From: Actinomycetes bacterium
GTDB lineage: Bacteria; Actinomycetota; Actinomycetes; Streptosporangiales; Streptosporangiaceae
Assembly: GCA_021792405.1 (NCBI GenBank)
Contig: JAJYUU010000012.1
Coordinates: forward strand, 1-46,916
DNA: 46,916 nucleotides
Direction of reading: 5' to 3'
This document shows, piece by piece, positions 16,515 to 24,683 of this stretch. Each line of letters opens with the position of its first letter. Positions within the stretch are counted from its first letter, which is position 1. A program made the position numbers and the translations under genes. The notes under the pieces are model-generated. The model saw nothing but the letters and a program-made list of their open reading frames with translations, ran no database searches and was not told the DNA's origin.

Positions 16515-17855
16515 ATGTCAGCAGCGGAATCGCCGGCGATGTTCGAGCCCGGTGCAGAGTCGATGCCTGCAGAGCAGCTCACCGGGCTGCAGCTCGAGCG
16601 ACTGCGCGCACTTATCGACCGGTTGCTCGCGCTGGGCGGGGTTCAGGGAGTGCGGCTGAAGGAAGCGGGAGTGGCGGCCGGGGCGGACGTGAACCTGGCC
16701 GTGCTGTCCCGGCTGCCGGTGACCAGTAAGGCCGATCTGTGGGACGCTTATCCGTTCGGGCTGCTCGCGGTGCCTCGTGAGGATGTCGTGGCGGTACACG
16801 GGTCGAGCGGCACCGGCGGTCGGCCGACGCTGGTCGCCTACACCCGCGATGACATCAAGCTCTGGGCCCGGATGTGCGCGCGAGCCCTAACCGCGGCAGG
16901 CGCCACCCCTGCGAGCATCGTGCACAACGCTTACGGCTATGGCCTTTTCACTGGCGGACTTGGCATCCACCAGGGCGCAATCGAGATGGGTGCGACCGTC
17001 GTTCCCGCATCCGGCGGGATGACCCCGCGTCAGGTCACGCTGATCAGGGACCTGAAGCCGGACATCCTGACCTGCACCCCGTCCTACGCGATCCGGCTCG
17101 GCGAGGCGCTGGCCGAGGCCGGCGTTGGCCCGGGCCAGGGGCTGGCGCTGCGGGCGGGCATCTTCGGCGCCGAGCCGTGGACCGAAGAACTGCGGCTCAG
17201 GCTGGAAAGCCTGCTCGGGATCCGTGCCCTGGACATCTACGGCCTGTCCGAGATCATCGGGCCCGGCGTAGCCGCCGAGTGCATCGTCGCCGCCGACGGC
17301 CTGCACGTGAACGAGGATCATTTCCTGGTCGAGGCGCTCGACGTGGTGACCGGCCTGCCGGTGCCCGACGGTCAGCCGGGCGAGCTCACCTTCACGACGC
17401 TGACCAAGCAGGCCCTGCCGCTGCTACGGTACCGGACCGGTGACATCGCGTCGCTGCGACGGGGCACCTGCCCGTGCGGGCGCACCCTGGTGAAGATGAG
17501 CAAGGTCACCGGCCGTAAGGACGACATGCTGGTGATCCGGGGCGTCAACGTGTACCCCAGCGAGGTCGAGCGCGTGCTGCTCGCCCACGACGCGCTGTCG
17601 CCCGACTACCTCCTGGTGGTCGACGAGCGGTCGGCGCAACCACGGCTGCTGGCTGTCTGCGAGGCGGGAACGGGGTGGCAGGGGCCGGCCCCGCAGGTCA
17701 CGCTGATCGAATCCGAGCTAAGGGGCACGCTCGGGCTCTCGGTGGCTGTCCGGCTGATGCCGACAGGGTCGGTGCCGAGGACCGAGGTCGGCAAGGCAGT
17801 CCGGGTAGCACGCTGGCGGGCCGGGGACGAGCCCCCGGTGCGCGGACTCGGCTGA
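16515..17855 (+). CDS. Phenylacetate-CoA ligase-like adenylating enzyme
   Basis: An ANL-superfamily enzyme of the PaaK type that activates an aryl acid to its CoA thioester through an acyl-adenylate. The P-loop-like motif is SSGTGGRPTL. Further PaaK features are YGYGLFTGGLG, the aromatic-binding YGLSEIIGPGVAAEC, RYRTGDIASL and GRKDDMLVIRGVNVYPSEVE. The C-terminal catalytic Lys is probably in RTEVGKAVRV. The 446 residues match PaaK (about 430-440). ATG 16515 has GGAAGAGG upstream. No other phenylacetate degradation gene is nearby, so it may act on another acid or be an isolated copy. Confidence 0.87.
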   Translation: MSAAESPAMFEPGAESMPAEQLTGLQLERLRALIDRLLALGGVQGVRLKEAGVAAGADVNLAVLSRLPVTSKADLWDAYPFGLLAVPREDVVAVHGSSGTGGRPTLVAYTRDDIKLWARMCARALTAAGATPASIVHNAYGYGLFTGGLGIHQGAIEMGATVVPASGGMTPRQVTLIRDLKPDILTCTPSYAIRLGEALAEAGVGPGQGLALRAGIFGAEPWTEELRLRLESLLGIRALDIYGLSEIIGPGVAAECIVAADGLHVNEDHFLVEALDVVTGLPVPDGQPGELTFTTLTKQALPLLRYRTGDIASLRRGTCPCGRTLVKMSKVTGRKDDMLVIRGVNVYPSEVERVLLAHDALSPDYLLVVDERSAQPRLLAVCEAGTGWQGPAPQVTLIESELRGTLGLSVAVRLMPTGSVPRTEVGKAVRVARWRAGDEPPVRGLG

Positions 17856-17965
17856 CCTAGCCGATTCCGGCGCGGATCAGTGTCGCGCCCGCCCGGCCCG
17901 GCCACTACCTAGTCGCTTGCTGGCGGCAAACTCCTCATATCGGGCGGTGGAAGCCAGCAACGAGC

Positions 17966-17971
17966 TAGGGT
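17966..17971 (+). promoter_or_regulatory. -10 element upstream of a small leaderless frame
   Basis: TAGGGT is followed by 6 nt and GTG 17978. The other ~100 bp between the ligase gene and this box (17,856-17,965) hold nothing I recognise. Confidence 0.45.
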
Positions 17972-17977
17972 GTCGGC

Positions 17978-18175
17978 GTGGCGGAGTCGATCTCGTCCGT
18001 CGGCGCTAGGCGAGCGCGGGCCGGCCGCCCGGCGAGAAAGCTCGCGCCGGCCGCCGGAATTTGGCCGGATACCGGCCCGCCATGCGGGCCGGTCAGGACA
18101 GCAGCGGCCGGACGCCGTCTTGCGCGTGATGTGCTTGGGCAGGTGCGGAGCGTGACGAGAGAGGAACCGAGATGA
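17978..18175 (+). CDS. Possible 65-residue leader peptide coupled to the SDR gene
   Basis: A GTG at the leaderless position after TAGGGT opens a 65-codon frame that stops in ATGA, overlapping the SDR start codon. The predicted product is Ala/Arg/Pro-rich and matches no family I know. The exact promoter spacing and the 4-nt overlap argue that ribosomes translate it and pass to the SDR. It could equally be a chance frame within a 5' untranslated region, since frames open easily at this GC content. Confidence 0.35.
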   Translation: MAESISSVGARRARAGRPARKLAPAAGIWPDTGPPCGPVRTAAAGRRLARDVLGQVRSVTREEPR

Positions 18176-19113
18176 CGCAAGGTGGCGACGTCGGGAACTG
18201 GACGGCGGCGGACGTAGGCGACCAGAGCCGACGGATCGCCGTGATCACCGGAGCAACCTCGGGCCTCGGGCTGGAGACCGCACGAGTGCTCGCCAAGCAC
18301 GGGGCAACCGTGGTCCTGGCCGGCCGCGACACGGCCAGGACGGCCGCAGCCGCTGCCGCGATCCGGGCCGCTCAGCCGCCCGGCGCCGTCGAGACGGCGG
18401 TGCTTGACCTGGCTTCGCTGCAATCGGTGCGCGCGGCCGCGGCCGATCTGACCGCGAGGTTTCCGGTGCTGGACTTGCTGATCAACAACGCGGGAGTGAT
18501 GATGCCGCCTTACTCCCGCACCAAGGACGGCTTCGAGTTGCAGTTCGGCATCAACCATCTTGGCCACTTCGCGCTGACCGGCCTGCTGATGGGATCGCTG
18601 CTGGCGAAGCCGGGCTCGCGGATAGTGACGGTAAGCAGTAACGCGCACCGGGCGGGCCGGATGAACTTCGCCGACTTGCAGTCGGCTGGGCATTACCAGA
18701 AGTTCGCCGCCTACGGCCGGTCCAAGCTGGCGAACCTGATGTTCACCTACGAACTGCAGCGCAGGCTCGCCGCGGCGCGAGCACAGACGATCGCGCTAGG
18801 CGCCCATCCCGGCACCGCCAGGACCGACCTGACCAGGCATCTGTCCGGGCTGTCGCAGCGGGCGATGAGCCCCAGGCTCGGGCTGCTCAACTCCTGGTGG
18901 GTGCAAGACGGCTCGATGGGGGCCCTGCCCACGCTGCGGGCCGCGACGGACCCGGACGCCATCGGCGGTACCTACTACGGACCTGACGGGCCGCTCCAGC
19001 TCACCGGCTACCCGGTGGTCGTCAGCTCCAGCGTCCGTTCGCACAACCGGGAGGCCCAGCGGCGGCTGTGGGCGGAGTCGGAGCAACTCACCGGAGTCAC
19101 CTATCCGGTGTGA
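18172..19113 (+). CDS. Short-chain dehydrogenase/reductase (retinol-dehydrogenase-like)
   Basis: An NAD(P)-dependent oxidoreductase. The Rossmann motif is TGATSGLG (26-33), followed by NNAG (105-108), SSNAH in the catalytic Ser region, and YGRSK (Y181, K185). GRD after the second strand suggests NADP preference. It has 313 residues and resembles WW-domain oxidoreductase/retinol-dehydrogenase-like SDRs common in actinomycetes. The ATG is preceded by GAGAGGAACCGAG and overlaps the stop of a small upstream frame. The substrate cannot be told from sequence. Confidence 0.9.
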   Translation: MTQGGDVGNWTAADVGDQSRRIAVITGATSGLGLETARVLAKHGATVVLAGRDTARTAAAAAAIRAAQPPGAVETAVLDLASLQSVRAAAADLTARFPVLDLLINNAGVMMPPYSRTKDGFELQFGINHLGHFALTGLLMGSLLAKPGSRIVTVSSNAHRAGRMNFADLQSAGHYQKFAAYGRSKLANLMFTYELQRRLAAARAQTIALGAHPGTARTDLTRHLSGLSQRAMSPRLGLLNSWWVQDGSMGALPTLRAATDPDAIGGTYYGPDGPLQLTGYPVVVSSSVRSHNREAQRRLWAESEQLTGVTYPV

Positions 19114-19162
19114 CCGGTCGCCGCTCCGGCAGTCCCAGGGAAGATCACCGGTCTGCGTACGG

Positions 19163-19168
19163 TATAAC
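19163..19168 (+). promoter_or_regulatory. Possible -10 box for nadD
   Basis: TATAAC lies 63 nt before the nadD start, followed by a purine-rich stretch (GAAAGGGGAGGGG). No convincing -35 is visible. Confidence 0.35.
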
Positions 19169-19231
19169 CGCAGGTAGCGATAGAAAGGGGAGGGGCGGCG
19201 GGCCAGGCGAGCACCGCGCTCCTGACTACCG

Positions 19232-19876
19232 ATGACTGACGGCCAGCGCGGCCAGCTTGATCATCCTGCGGTAGCCCGGCCGCTGGGCACAGGTAAGCGG
19301 ATCGGCATCATGGGCGGCACATTCGACCCGATCCATCATGGCCACCTCGTCGCGGCGAGCGAAGTCGGGCATTACTACAGCCTGGACGAGGTCATCTTCG
19401 TGCCGACCGGGCAGCCCTGGCAGAAGGGCGACCGTAGGGTGTCGCCAGCCGAGGACAGGTACCTGATGACCGTCATCGCGACGGCCTCGAACCCGCGATT
19501 CTCGGTCAGCCGTGTCGACATCGACCGGCCGGGGGAGACCTACACCGTCGATACCCTGCGCGACCTGCGAGCCGAGCGCGGACCGGAGGCCGAGTTCTTC
19601 TTCATCACCGGCGCGGACGCGCTCGCCAAGATGATCTCCTGGCGCGACTCGGGCGATTTGCTGGCGATGGCGCACTTCGTCGGGTGTACCCGGCCGGGCC
19701 ACCAGCTCTCCATGTCCGACCTGCCGGACGGCCCGGTCAGCCTCGTGGAGATTCCGGCACTCGCGATCTCGTCGACCGAGTGCCGGGCGCGGGTGCAGGC
19801 CGGCCATCCGATCTGGTACCTCGTCCCTGACGGCATCGTGCAGTACATCGCAAAGCGCGGCCTCTACCGCGAATGA
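19232..19876 (+). CDS. nadD: Nicotinate-nucleotide adenylyltransferase
   Basis: NaMN plus ATP gives deamido-NAD in NAD biosynthesis. The nucleotidyltransferase signature [11 protein letters not shown] (28-38) holds the (H/T)xGH motif. The downstream signature is ISSTECR, and TGADALAKM lies between them. It has 214 residues. ATG 19232 is used; the first ~22 residues are a non-conserved extension, and an internal ATG at 19310 would cut just before the active site, so it is unlikely. rsfS follows after an unusually long gap for this gene pair. Confidence 0.95.
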   Translation: MTDGQRGQLDHPAVARPLGTGKRIGIMGGTFDPIHHGHLVAASEVGHYYSLDEVIFVPTGQPWQKGDRRVSPAEDRYLMTVIATASNPRFSVSRVDIDRPGETYTVDTLRDLRAERGPEAEFFFITGADALAKMISWRDSGDLLAMAHFVGCTRPGHQLSMSDLPDGPVSLVEIPALAISSTECRARVQAGHPIWYLVPDGIVQYIAKRGLYRE

Positions 19877-19884
19877 CCCGGTCA

Positions 19885-19923
19885 CGGCAATTTCCCTGTT
19901 GCCGCAAATGCACAGAAAGTGCA
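19885..19923 (+). terminator. Two small hairpins after nadD
   Basis: CGGCAA/TTGCCG (19885-19904, 8-nt loop) and TGCAC/GTGCA (19909-19923, AGAAA loop) lie directly after nadD. Neither has a T-run. Together they may slow or stop transcription before the separate rsfS promoter region. The rest of 19,924-20,121 holds only a TAGTCT box at 20035-20040 that may serve rsfS. Confidence 0.4.
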
Positions 19924-20121
19924 CTCCAGGCCGCGAGGGCAGGAGCCGGGCTGCTACTGCCCGTTCCCGCCCTTATGGATGCAAAGCAATGAACCGCCGC
20001 GGATGCGGTCTCCCGTGTTGTCAGTGGTCCCGGATAGTCTTGGTCTGAGCCTGAGTCTCCGGAAGTTGCCGGGCGTGAATCGCGGAGACCAAGGGCGAGC
20101 CAAGGAGGACTGCCAGCACAC

Positions 20122-20535
20122 GTGACTGCCACCGACAGGGCCGTCGAGCTCGTGGAGATCGCGGCCGCAGCCGCGGCTGACAAGCTCGCCTCAGACATCA
20201 TTGCCTACGACGTCAGCGAGCAGCTTGTGATCACTGACGCCTTCCTGCTCTGTTCGGCCGCCAACGATCGCCAGGTCCGGGCGATCGTGGACGAGATCGA
20301 GGAGCGGCTGCGCAAGGCCGGCGCGCGGCCTGCCCGCCGCGAGGGCGAGCGGGAAGCGCGCTGGGTGCTGCTGGACTATATCGATGTCGTGATCCACGTC
20401 CAGCATGCGGAGGAGCGCGTTTATTACTCCCTTGAGCGGCTCTGGAAGGACTGTCCGGTGATCCCGCTGCCGGAGCCTGTCGGTGCGGCGAGGGCTGCTG
20501 ACCGCAATGGCAGTTGTCGCGCCGAGCGGGACTAG
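20122..20535 (+). CDS. rsfS: Ribosomal silencing factor RsfS
   Basis: It binds L14 on the 50S subunit and blocks subunit joining under nutrient stress. The family pattern is clear: ADKLASDIIAYDVSEQLVIT, FLLCSAANDRQVRAI, then WVLLDYIDVVIHVQ and ERVYYSLERLW. It has 137 residues, with a ~20-residue C-terminal extension. GTG 20122 has AAGGAGG at 20102-20108, a rather long 13-nt spacing. The downstream phosphatase starts 3 nt after the stop, so they are one unit. Confidence 0.95.
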   Translation: MTATDRAVELVEIAAAAAADKLASDIIAYDVSEQLVITDAFLLCSAANDRQVRAIVDEIEERLRKAGARPARREGEREARWVLLDYIDVVIHVQHAEERVYYSLERLWKDCPVIPLPEPVGAARAADRNGSCRAERD

Positions 20536-20538
20536 GAC

Positions 20539-21219
20539 TTGAGCGCGGCAGAGGACGCCGCCGGGCTGAGTATCTGGCCAGGCGGCGACCAGAAAGACCT
20601 GGTTACGCTCGTCCTGTGGCGGCACGGCCTGACTGACTACAACCTTGAGCGCCGGTTCCAAGGGCAGAGCGATGTCCCGCTTAACGAGACCGGTCGTGTG
20701 CAGGCCGCCCAGGCGGCCCGTTACCTGGCGGCACTGTGCCCTTCGGCGATCTTCTCCTCGGACCTGAGCCGGGCTTCGGTCACCGCTGCCGCACTGGCCC
20801 GGCTGACCGGCCTGACCGTGCAACTAGAGAAGGATCTGCGGGAGCGTTCCGGCGGATCCTGGGAGGGCATGACCGAGCGCGAGATCGCCGAGCGCTACCC
20901 CGCCGAGCGGGCGACCTGGACGCCGCCGGACGGCGAGACTGCCGTGGCGGTCGCTGATCGCGCGTCGGCCGCGCTGGAGCGGATCGCCGACGGCACCCCC
21001 GGCGGATCGCTGACGGTCGTTGTCGGGCATGGCGCGGCACTGGGGCTGGCGATCGCGCGGTTGCTTGACGTCCCGTCAGAGCCGCGGGTACTCGGCCCCT
21101 TTGGCAACTGCCGCTGGTCGGTGCTGTCTCGGCGGGGTACCCGGTGGCGACTGCTTGAGCACAATGTCGGGATGCTCCCCGACCCTGTGCCAGACGGCCT
21201 GCCGGGCGACGAGGACTAG
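20539..21219 (+). CDS. Histidine phosphatase (phosphoglycerate-mutase-like)
   Basis: A branch-1 histidine phosphatase with the catalytic RHG at R28-H29-G30, followed by DVPLNETGRVQA, SSDLSRAS, LRERSGGSWEGMTE (family LREI.G.WEG) and VVGHGAAL, which holds the second catalytic His. In many actinobacteria this gene follows rsfS. It has 226 residues. The start is a TTG 3 nt after the rsfS stop, so translation is probably coupled. The physiological substrate is unknown; phosphoglycerate mutase activity is not implied. Confidence 0.88.
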   Translation: MSAAEDAAGLSIWPGGDQKDLVTLVLWRHGLTDYNLERRFQGQSDVPLNETGRVQAAQAARYLAALCPSAIFSSDLSRASVTAAALARLTGLTVQLEKDLRERSGGSWEGMTEREIAERYPAERATWTPPDGETAVAVADRASAALERIADGTPGGSLTVVVGHGAALGLAIARLLDVPSEPRVLGPFGNCRWSVLSRRGTRWRLLEHNVGMLPDPVPDGLPGDED

Positions 21220-21230
21220 CCAGTTTCTTG

Positions 21231-21236
21231 TACACT
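21231..21236 (+). promoter_or_regulatory. -10 box for tRNA-Ala
   Basis: TACACT lies 44 bases before the mature tRNA 5' end. No good -35 is seen. Confidence 0.45.
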
Positions 21237-21280
21237 GGCGTGGCGCTGTCGGCGGAAGGCTCAGCCGACCGGACGTTTTA

Positions 21281-21444
<164 letters not shown>

Positions 21445-21460
<16 letters not shown>

Positions 21461-21565
21461 GGCGTATAGGTCGTCGTTGTCGTGCTTGCGCAGGTCCGTG
21501 CCCTTGGGGATGTACTGGCGCGGCGGGCCGTTCGTGTCGGCGTTCGTGCCGCACTGCCAGGGGCT
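21445..21565 (-). mobile_element. IS30-family transposase fragment
   Basis: On the minus strand, starting near 21,559, the frame reads [20 protein letters not shown] and continues [15 protein letters not shown]. This matches the conserved C-terminal part of IS30 transposases (consensus like RGTNENTNGLLRQYFPKGTD). Nothing of the upstream catalytic part is found, nor a matching inverted repeat. It is a dead fragment inside the tRNA-flanked segment. Confidence 0.75.
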
Positions 21566-21890
21566 GTGCGGTGGCTGTGCGGTGGCTAGCCCAGCGGCGT
21601 TGCGCAGCTAGGCGTGGTGGGCCATAGGCACACATGGTATGCACCGGCTCTACCCCAGCGGAGGCCCCGCCACGGTGCGGGTGGTCATCGCTGATCTCTC
21701 CCACGTATGCGAACGGCTAACCTGGCCAGACTCGGGAGTTGGCCCGGGGGTGACAGGACGGTTCGGCGCCGGGCCTGGCGGGCTGCGGTGGGTCGGAACC
21801 GCAAGCGTTCCGTCCGCCGGAGACGTTCGCGCCACTGCCCGCGTACGAGGTCTGCGAGCGCTCCTAGGACACGCTCAAGGTGCAACGTCG
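21566..21890. other. Intergenic stretch with no recognisable gene
   Basis: Between the IS30 remnant and the TenA gene, about 320 bases hold only short arbitrary frames with unnatural composition. I see no promoter other than the TACAGT at its right end and no repeat. Confidence 0.5.
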
Positions 21891-21896
21891 TACAGT
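21891..21896 (+). promoter_or_regulatory. -10 element for the TenA-like gene (leaderless)
   Basis: TACAGT is followed by 7 nt and GTG 21904, which is also the start expected from the family N-terminus. Confidence 0.5.
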
Positions 21897-21903
21897 GGCG
21901 CGG

Positions 21904-22524
21904 GTGACCACCTCCGCGCAACTGCTGGCCCACAACGGTGACCTGTGGGCTGCGCTGACATCGCACCCGTTCGTGGTCGACGCGGCCAACGGGACGCTGC
22001 CCCGCGAGACATTCGATCGCTGGCTGGTCGATGACCATTTCTACGTTGTCGAGTTCCGCCGGTTCCTGGCGACCCTGACCGCGCAGGCGCCCACCGAGCA
22101 GGCGCGTGACCTGCTGGCCGGCGCGCTGGTTCCGTTGCAGGCAGAACTCGATCTGTTCCGCCACGAGGTCATCGGGCGCGGCATCCGGCTCTCTGGTGAG
22201 CCTTGTCCGACGACGCTGGGCTATTCGGCGTACCTGCACGCCTGCGCGCTCGACGGGTATTCCGTTGGGCTGACCGCGCTCTACGCTGCGGAGAAGGCGT
22301 ACTTCGACGCGTGGTCGGCGGTGCGCGCTCGCGCGGAGCCTAACTCGCCGTACTGGCCGTTCATCGACAACTGGTCGTCGGCGGCGTTCGGCCAGTGGGT
22401 CGTTGACGTGGGCGCGCTGCTGGACGACGAGCCGCTGAGCGATGCGCTGCGGCGGACGTTCCGCCGGGTCGTACGGTTCGAGCGGCGGTTCTGGGACGCG
22501 GTGTACGTCGGCGAGCAGTGGTAG
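21904..22524 (+). CDS. TenA-family thiaminase-like protein
   Basis: A TenA/PqqC-fold all-helical protein of 206 residues. TenA enzymes hydrolyse aminopyrimidines in thiamine salvage; some clades have other roles. Family segments include TFDRWLVDDHFYVVEFRRFL near residue 35, LGYSAYLHACAL, and AEKAYFDAWSAVR. The DDHFYV pattern resembles the TenA_E-type rather than the Cys-dependent class, but the catalytic class cannot be settled by eye. No thiamine gene or TPP riboswitch is adjacent. The gene lies between the two tRNA-Ala 3' repeats, so it may be cargo. An in-frame GTG/TTG 24 nt earlier is possible but lacks a promoter position. Confidence 0.85.
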   Translation: MTTSAQLLAHNGDLWAALTSHPFVVDAANGTLPRETFDRWLVDDHFYVVEFRRFLATLTAQAPTEQARDLLAGALVPLQAELDLFRHEVIGRGIRLSGEPCPTTLGYSAYLHACALDGYSVGLTALYAAEKAYFDAWSAVRARAEPNSPYWPFIDNWSSAAFGQWVVDVGALLDDEPLSDALRRTFRRVVRFERRFWDAVYVGEQW

Positions 22525-22688
22525 TGACTATGTGGGGTTCTCGGCCGCTGGCCTTGACCTGGGCATGCGGCCCGCTCGTATTCGCTACCTGGGCCAGGCG
22601 ACGCAAGCTGGATGGCCCTGCACTAGGACCGGCCCGCCTGATCTGCGTTCTCCCGACCTCACGCGATACCATCAGACGGAACCGCCAG

Positions 22689-22839
22689 GCATGGCATGCA
22701 AGAGGCCTGGGGTTCGAATCCCTATAGCTCCACTGCAAGCTCAAGATATTAAATTCGAACGTCCGCCGCACTGCGGCTTTCTTATTTCGCGCATATGTAC
22801 GATCGCCTGTTCAGCCGGGCGAGAGCGCAAATAAGCAGG
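22689..22839 (+). repeat. Partial tRNA-Ala (3' half) with downstream terminator, copy 2
   Basis: Bases 22,689-22,732 repeat the tRNA-Ala sequence from the anticodon stem to the discriminator with two changes (T to C in the variable region, C to T in the T stem, giving a G-T pair). The 5' half is absent: the preceding DNA has no acceptor or D arm. Similarity goes on for ~107 nt beyond the tRNA end at about 79%. The break point in the 5' strand of the anticodon stem is typical of tyrosine-recombinase attachment sites. The 160 bases between the TenA gene and this copy hold nothing recognisable. Confidence 0.85.
22765..22784 (+). terminator. Terminator of the partial tRNA copy
   Basis: GCCGC and GCGGC with loop ACT, followed by TTTCTTA; the counterpart of the hairpin at 21,386. 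Confidence 0.45.
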
Positions 22840-23396
22840 TCAGAGCCGATCGGTGTGCCTGCTGGCTGGCCGGTCGGCAGGTCGGATTCCGGGCACTGAC
22901 CGGGTTGTTCTGGGGCTACTCCGCACGGCTGCGGCGGCTCTCGGCAGCTGGGTTCAAGGTGCCCGACATGGGGGCGTGGCCCTGGCGCATGCGCCGGGTC
23001 GGCGCAATATGGTCCGGATCCTGCTCGATGTTGATACTCGATTTAATTCCAGCGCCTCGATCCGCCGGTGCCGGGCCACCGGCGGTCATATCCGGCGCCG
23101 TACCGCCGTTCGGTGGCCTGACGGCTCTTGGCAGATAACCCAGCAGGCCACGCCGGTCACGTCGATATGTGCGCGATGTCGTCCGGATCTGCATGCCGCG
23201 TTCCGGGCGGCGGGCTTTCGCAGATCAGTTGGCGCTGGCGTGCCACGCCTCATCCGACGGGAGGACGTCGACGCCGCCCGGCGCCGCCCGACGCCGCGTC
23301 AGGCATCTAACGGGACAGGACTACCGCCGCTGCCCGCCGCGCGTTCCCGAATTCGGCCTTATCGAGATCAAGCGCGGCAGCGCTGTTCTCCGCCGG
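22840..23396. other. Degenerate accessory DNA with a scrambled vapBC-like fragment
   Basis: No intact gene is seen in these ~560 bases. Bases 22,993-23,045 resemble the promoter region of the third vapBC pair (29,924-29,978). Bases 23,047-23,077 are a perfect reverse complement of 31 nt inside that vapB gene (30,127-30,157). The two pieces lie head to tail in opposite sense, so this is a rearranged toxin-antitoxin remnant. The rest is unrecognised. Confidence 0.6.
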
Positions 23397-23528
23397 CTTT
23401 CAGAATTCGACCTGATGGCACAACTGGCCGGATTCGTGCTCGAGGCGCGGCACGCGGACTGGGCCGAGATTGAGTTCACCGCCGACACTCAGTCTCACGT
23501 ATCCATCTACCGGATACCGGCGCCCTAG
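23397..23528 (+). pseudogene. C-terminal fragment of a class I methyltransferase
   Basis: The last ~43 codons read SEFDLMAQLAGFVLEARHAD, then FTADTQSHVSIYRI and stop. This parallels the end of the intact methyltransferase at 23,839-24,573 (LDVMARQAGLRLADRYAGW, SGQHISVYRA). The upstream sequence does not continue the family, and no SAM-binding motif is present. It is on the opposite strand from the intact gene, so it is a separate remnant. Confidence 0.6.
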
Positions 23529-23546
23529 CACAACGATCGGGCTCAC

Positions 23547-23747
23547 CTAGCTGCGGGAAGCGATGAACGGCGAGTGGAGCGCACGCGGCCTTGAGATGAC
23601 GTCCGGGCGCGTCATCGAGAGGTTCCTCTCATGCTCGGAGGGCGGCATCTTTCCCCGGTACGCGGACTGCTGCGACCGCACCTTGATCAGGCCGATCTTC
23701 CTGGCGTCACTGGCATCCGCGGGACGGATGACGGGAACGTCGGCCAT
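23547..23747 (-). pseudogene. N-terminal fragment of a GNAT acetyltransferase
   Basis: Starting at ATG 23747, with AGGGGTGA upstream, the protein begins MADVPVIRPADASDARKIG and continues with a segment like AYRGKMP, the usual GNAT N-terminus. After about 40 residues it loses similarity and stops at 66 residues. The acetyl-CoA-binding motif is missing. Truncated remnant. Confidence 0.6.
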
Positions 23748-23838
23748 GCCGGTCACCCCTGCACGTCGCTTGTGCTCGCCAACCACCCATAACCCATTGC
23801 AGGGCCCGCCGGTGATGCCGGCCGTGTGGTCGCAGCCG

Positions 23839-24573
23839 CTACCCGGCCCGGTAGACCGAGATGTGCTGACCGCTGGCCGAATCGAATGGCCGGCGGTCCC
23901 AGCCGGCGTAACGGTCAGCGAGGCGAAGCCCGGCCTGGCGGGCCATCACGTCCAGTTCGCCCGGCCAGCTGTAGCGGATGGCTACCGGCCGCAGGTGGAC
24001 GCCGTCGACGTCCAGCGTGACGACCTGGGTGGTGACACGCTGCTGCACGGCATCATGACGAGAAAGCTCGAAGGTCGCCGAATCCTCGGTCACCGCCAGC
24101 GCCTGGACTCGCTGGCCCCGGTCGAACCGGGTCAGGTCAGGGACAAAGCATTCGATGACGAACATCCCGTCCGGGCCGAGCACCCTGGCCACATTCTGGA
24201 AGCACGCGGCCTGCCGTGCCTGGCTGAGCAGACCGAACAGCGTGTTAGCGACCAGGTACACAAGCCGGAACGGGCCGCCGACCCCGACCCCGGCCATGTC
24301 CGCGATGGTGACCGGGACCGATTCCCCGCCCGGCTTGGCCCGCAACCGCCCGACCATCGCCTCCGAAGCGTCAACACCCTCCACGGCCACGCCACGGCGC
24401 GCCAGCGGCAACGCGATCCGGCCGGTCCCGATCCCCAGTTCCAGCACTGGCCCGCCGCCGGCCAGACCGGCGAGGAAATCCACCGCAGGCTCAGGGTCAA
24501 GACCGCCATGGCGGTCGTCATAGACACTCGCCCACCGTGCGCCATAGAACGCCGGATCATCAAACCCAGTCAT
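23839..24573 (-). CDS. Class I SAM-dependent methyltransferase
   Basis: A 244-residue methyltransferase of the small-molecule type. The SAM-binding motif I is VLELGIGTGRIALPLA, motif II contains VDASEAM, and the acidic loop IADMAG follows. The family-like N-terminus MTGFDDPAFYGARWASVYDD supports ATG 24573; an in-frame GTG at 24657 would add 28 residues. On the minus strand an AT-rich TATTGT box near 24,610 could be the -10 for that start. The substrate is unknown. It ends about 90 bp before a GNAT remnant and faces away from the neighbouring vapBC, whose stop lies 110 bp upstream. Confidence 0.82.
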   Translation of the reverse strand: MTGFDDPAFYGARWASVYDDRHGGLDPEPAVDFLAGLAGGGPVLELGIGTGRIALPLARRGVAVEGVDASEAMVGRLRAKPGGESVPVTIADMAGVGVGGPFRLVYLVANTLFGLLSQARQAACFQNVARVLGPDGMFVIECFVPDLTRFDRGQRVQALAVTEDSATFELSRHDAVQQRVTTQVVTLDVDGVHLRPVAIRYSWPGELDVMARQAGLRLADRYAGWDRRPFDSASGQHISVYRAG

Positions 24574-24683
24574 GCCGTCACCAAAGCAGACGCCGCCCGG
24601 CAGACGCCACACAATATTTACCGCCCGGTCTCCCGCAGCAAACTGCTCTTCTGCCACGCAGCGGATGTTGGTTTGAGGCGGTA

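Noticed and set aside
16515-17855. Phenylacetate degradation cluster
   Set aside because: Only the ligase-like gene is present; no paaABCDE, paaG or paaZ neighbours, so no pathway can be claimed.
22853-23473. 206-codon plus-strand frame in the degenerate region
   Set aside because: Arg/Ala-rich with no motif, and it covers the scrambled vapBC fragments in mixed orientation; not a plausible gene.
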